From: JBBDIM01 sp040880405
GTDB lineage: Bacteria > Planctomycetota > Planctomycetia > Pirellulales > Pirellulaceae
Direction of reading: 5' to 3'
NCBI GenBank assembly: GCA_040880405.1
Contig: JBBDIM010000065.1
Location: 1 to 5,945, forward strand
Length of the DNA stretch: 5,945 nucleotides
This document shows, piece after piece, positions 4,519 to 5,945 of this stretch (its first letter is position 1; each line of letters starts with the position of its first letter). The position numbers and the translations under genes were made by a program. Under the pieces are notes generated by a model that worked only from the letters and a program-made list of their open reading frames with translations, was not told the origin of the DNA and did no database searches.

Positions 4519-5475
4519 ATGTCGTACCTCCGCACCGCGATTTTTTTGCTTTCGATTATTGCCCTAGCGTTCTCTCCCGAGACGAGTGAGGCGGGGCAAC
4601 GGGTCATCACCCATGGCGGTGGCAAGTTGGTGATCATTGATGCCGAGGGGGACATCGAGTGGGAGCTCCCATGGGGCGGCATCCACGACATCCATGTGCT
4701 GGAAAACGGCAACATCATGACGCAGCAGGGGATGCAGCGGATTGTGGAGATCGACCGCGAGACGAAGGAAGTGGTTTGGTCTTACGATGCGGCCCGCAAC
4801 AATGGCAATGAAGGCCGACCGGTCGAAGTGCACGCCTTCCAGCCGTTGGCTGACGGCAACATTATGCTGGCCGAATCGGGACCGGGGCGGATTATCGAGA
4901 TCGACCGGGAGGGAAACCTCAAGAAGGAAATCAAGCTAAAGGTCGACAACCCGCACCCTCACCACGACACCCGGTTGGCCCGAAAACTGGAAAGTGGCAA
5001 CTACCTGGCCTGCCACGAACGGGACGGCAAGGTCCGGGAGTATGATGGCGAGACTGGCGAAGTGGTTTGGGAATATGAAGTCCCGCTGTTCGACCGAGAA
5101 CCGCGGGGCGGGCATGGCCCGGAGGGTTACGGCAACCAACTTTTCTCGGCGGTTCGCCTGCCCAATGGCAACACCCTGATCGGCACCGGCAATGGACACA
5201 GCGTGCTAGAAGTGACCCCGGAGAAGGAAGTGGTTTGGAAGCTCTCGCAAAACGACCTGCCGGAAATCACGTTGGCCTGGGTCACGACCCTGGAGGTTTT
5301 GCCCAACGGAAACTACGTGATCGGCAACTGCCACGCGGGGAGCGGACAGCCGCTGTTGGTTGAGATTGAGCCTAAATCGAAGAAGGTCGTTTGGACTCTC
5401 GACATGCACGATACTCTGGGGAACGATGTTTCGAACTCGCAGGTTCTCGGTTTGGACAAACCGGCGCTTCGCTAA
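4519..5475 (+). CDS. exported beta-propeller repeat protein, function unknown
   Basis: This 318-residue protein has a clear Sec signal peptide: a hydrophobic core at residues 7-18 and a likely cleavage SEA|G at 25/26, so it acts outside the cytoplasm. The mature part repeats a blade pattern, a (D/N/S)GN turn followed by an EID-like strand and a VVW strand. Examples are NGNIM (63-67) with VEIDRETKEVVWSY (76-89), DGNIM (112-116) with IEIDREGN (126-133), SGNYL (159-163) with EVVWEY (181-186), NGNTL (216-220) with EVVWKL (237-242), and NGNYV (263-267) with VEIEPKSKKVVWTL (281-294). With the N-terminal KLVIIDAEGDIEWEL (36-50) this makes about six blades. The layout recalls PQQ-like or arylsulfotransferase-type propellers, but I see no catalytic signature, so binding or scaffolding is as likely as enzymatic action. 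It seems to be a single-gene unit, convergent with the VOC gene. AGGTGA before the ATG and the signal peptide support the start. Confidence 0.85.
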   Translation: MSYLRTAIFLLSIIALAFSPETSEAGQRVITHGGGKLVIIDAEGDIEWELPWGGIHDIHVLENGNIMTQQGMQRIVEIDRETKEVVWSYDAARNNGNEGRPVEVHAFQPLADGNIMLAESGPGRIIEIDREGNLKKEIKLKVDNPHPHHDTRLARKLESGNYLACHERDGKVREYDGETGEVVWEYEVPLFDREPRGGHGPEGYGNQLFSAVRLPNGNTLIGTGNGHSVLEVTPEKEVVWKLSQNDLPEITLAWVTTLEVLPNGNYVIGNCHAGSGQPLLVEIEPKSKKVVWTLDMHDTLGNDVSNSQVLGLDKPALR

Positions 5476-5612
5476 CATGGGCCGCTGAAGGGATTTGAAA
5501 TTAGCCGTTTCGGTGGCTGTAGGTAGGGGTTGCCTGTGGAGAACGAGCCCGCCCAAACATGCCCACGCTTTCCGGGCGTGGGCATGGCACCCGACACGCG
5601 ACACCCGGCGAT
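5476..5612. other. convergent spacer with palindrome copy 3
   Basis: These 137 bases separate the ends of the beta-propeller gene (plus) and the VOC gene (minus). Apart from palindrome copy 3 and its GCCCGCCCAA flank, no feature stands out. No hairpin followed by a T-run is visible, so the palindrome is the best candidate for a 3'-end structure for both genes. Confidence 0.55.
5548..5593 (+). repeat. palindromic intergenic repeat, copy 3, with flank
   Basis: Arms CATGCCCACGC (5558-5568) and GCGTGGGCATG (5576-5586) make an 11-bp stem with the loop TTTCCGG, then GCACCCG. The stem core is identical to copies 1 and 2 but the loop differs. GCCCGCCCAA just upstream also precedes copy 1 on its own strand, so the full unit is longer than the hairpin. 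Copy 2 lacks this flank. Confidence 0.88.
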
Positions 5613-5945
5613 CTACGTCAAAAAGGGCGGGTTGTTGGCTGGGTAGACGGCGACCTCGATATGGTTGCCATCGGGGTCTTGGAAGAATGTCTGGTGGATG
5701 CCCCCGGCGTTGACCCGTTGATGGTAGGCGATGCCATGCTCGTCGAGCATCCGAGGGACGTCGCTGGTATCGGCCATCGCGAAGGCGAAGTGGTTGGTCC
5801 TGGAGTCGATGAAATCGGTCCGCTCCCCCTCGGCGTGCGGCTGTTCGATGATGTGAATCTGCACGCCGGCCCCGGCGAGCCAGGCCCCGGAAAAATCGAA
5901 CCCCGGTCGCTGGAGTTCGCGGAAGCCCAGCACATCGCGGTAGAA
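5613..5945 (-). CDS. VOC / glyoxalase-bleomycin resistance family protein, 5' end cut by window
   Basis: The visible 110 residues run from the right edge to TAG at 5613 and form the later part of a vicinal-oxygen-chelate domain. These small metal-binding proteins include glyoxalase I, dioxygenases and drug-resistance proteins. In visible numbering, FYRDVLGF (1-8) is the typical end of the first helix. VQIHIIE (28-34) is the strand that often supplies an acidic ligand. NHFAFAM (51-57) begins the second half with His52. FFQDPDGNHIEV (87-98) is the classic final motif with Glu97. The first strand and the true start lie beyond 5945; the frame stays open to the edge, and the GTG at 5933 is an internal codon. 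The sequence looks intact where visible. The substrate cannot be told. It is convergent with the beta-propeller gene, with palindrome copy 3 in between. Confidence 0.9.
   Translation of the reverse strand, partial: FYRDVLGFRELQRPGFDFSGAWLAGAGVQIHIIEQPHAEGERTDFIDSRTNHFAFAMADTSDVPRMLDEHGIAYHQRVNAGGIHQTFFQDPDGNHIEVAVYPANNPPFLT

Noticed and set aside
3903..5593. CRISPR array suggested by three palindromic repeats
   Set aside because: The copies are in mixed orientation and irregularly spaced by hundreds of bases, with a gene between two of them. There are no uniform spacers and no cas genes.
5206..5604. 132-residue minus-strand frame
   Set aside because: It covers the 3' part of the beta-propeller gene on the opposite strand and starts inside palindrome copy 3, so it is a shadow plus repeat translation.
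5613..5933. Start of the VOC gene at GTG 5933
   Set aside because: The frame continues to the window edge with FYRD, the usual VOC helix end, so the GTG is an internal Val codon and the gene is truncated by the window.

Overview
The window looks like chromosomal DNA of a planctomycete, probably a Pirellulaceae member related to Rhodopirellula. The DNA is moderately GC-rich. Three copies of a palindromic intergenic repeat with the stem CATGCCCACG/CGTGGGCATG sit between genes, as I recall for that group, and the best-conserved gene is an OleA-type ketosynthase of the kind reported in planctomycetes. The assignment rests on recognition, not on a search.

Layout, left to right. (1) 63-1184, minus strand: an OleA/FabH-like thiolase with an intact Cys/His/Asn/Glu active site, likely the head-to-head fatty-acyl condensing enzyme of long-chain hydrocarbon synthesis. 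Any ole partner genes would lie beyond the left edge. (2) 1185-1770: a 586-base divergent intergenic region with candidate back-to-back promoters around 1349-1385, an 18-base perfect palindrome at 1615-1632 and two adjoining small hairpins just before the next ribosome binding site. (3) 1771-2520, plus: a PuuD-like class I glutamine-amidotransferase (peptidase C26) protein whose nucleophilic Cys is replaced by Gly. (4) 2569-2606: a strong intrinsic terminator. (5) 2642-3886, plus: a divergent anhydro-N-acetylmuramic acid kinase (AnmK) homologue whose nucleotide-binding motifs are largely eroded. (6) 3887-4518: a gene-free stretch holding a 445-base segment bounded by a perfect 34-base inverted repeat, with a second, direct repeat family inside it. 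(7) 4519-5475, plus: an exported beta-propeller protein of unknown function. (8) 5476-5612: a convergent spacer with the third palindrome copy. (9) 5613-5945, minus: the 3' part of a VOC/glyoxalase-like gene cut by the right edge.

How the genes may work together: the OleA-like gene is divergent from the rest and probably forms its own unit. The amidotransferase-like and AnmK-like genes are codirectional neighbours, and both belong to families tied to gamma-glutamyl or cell-wall amino-sugar metabolism. Both also lack hallmark catalytic residues, so they may be a pair of non-catalytic or repurposed proteins. That pairing is the most intriguing protein-level observation here. The repeat-bounded 445-base segment is the most intriguing DNA-level one.
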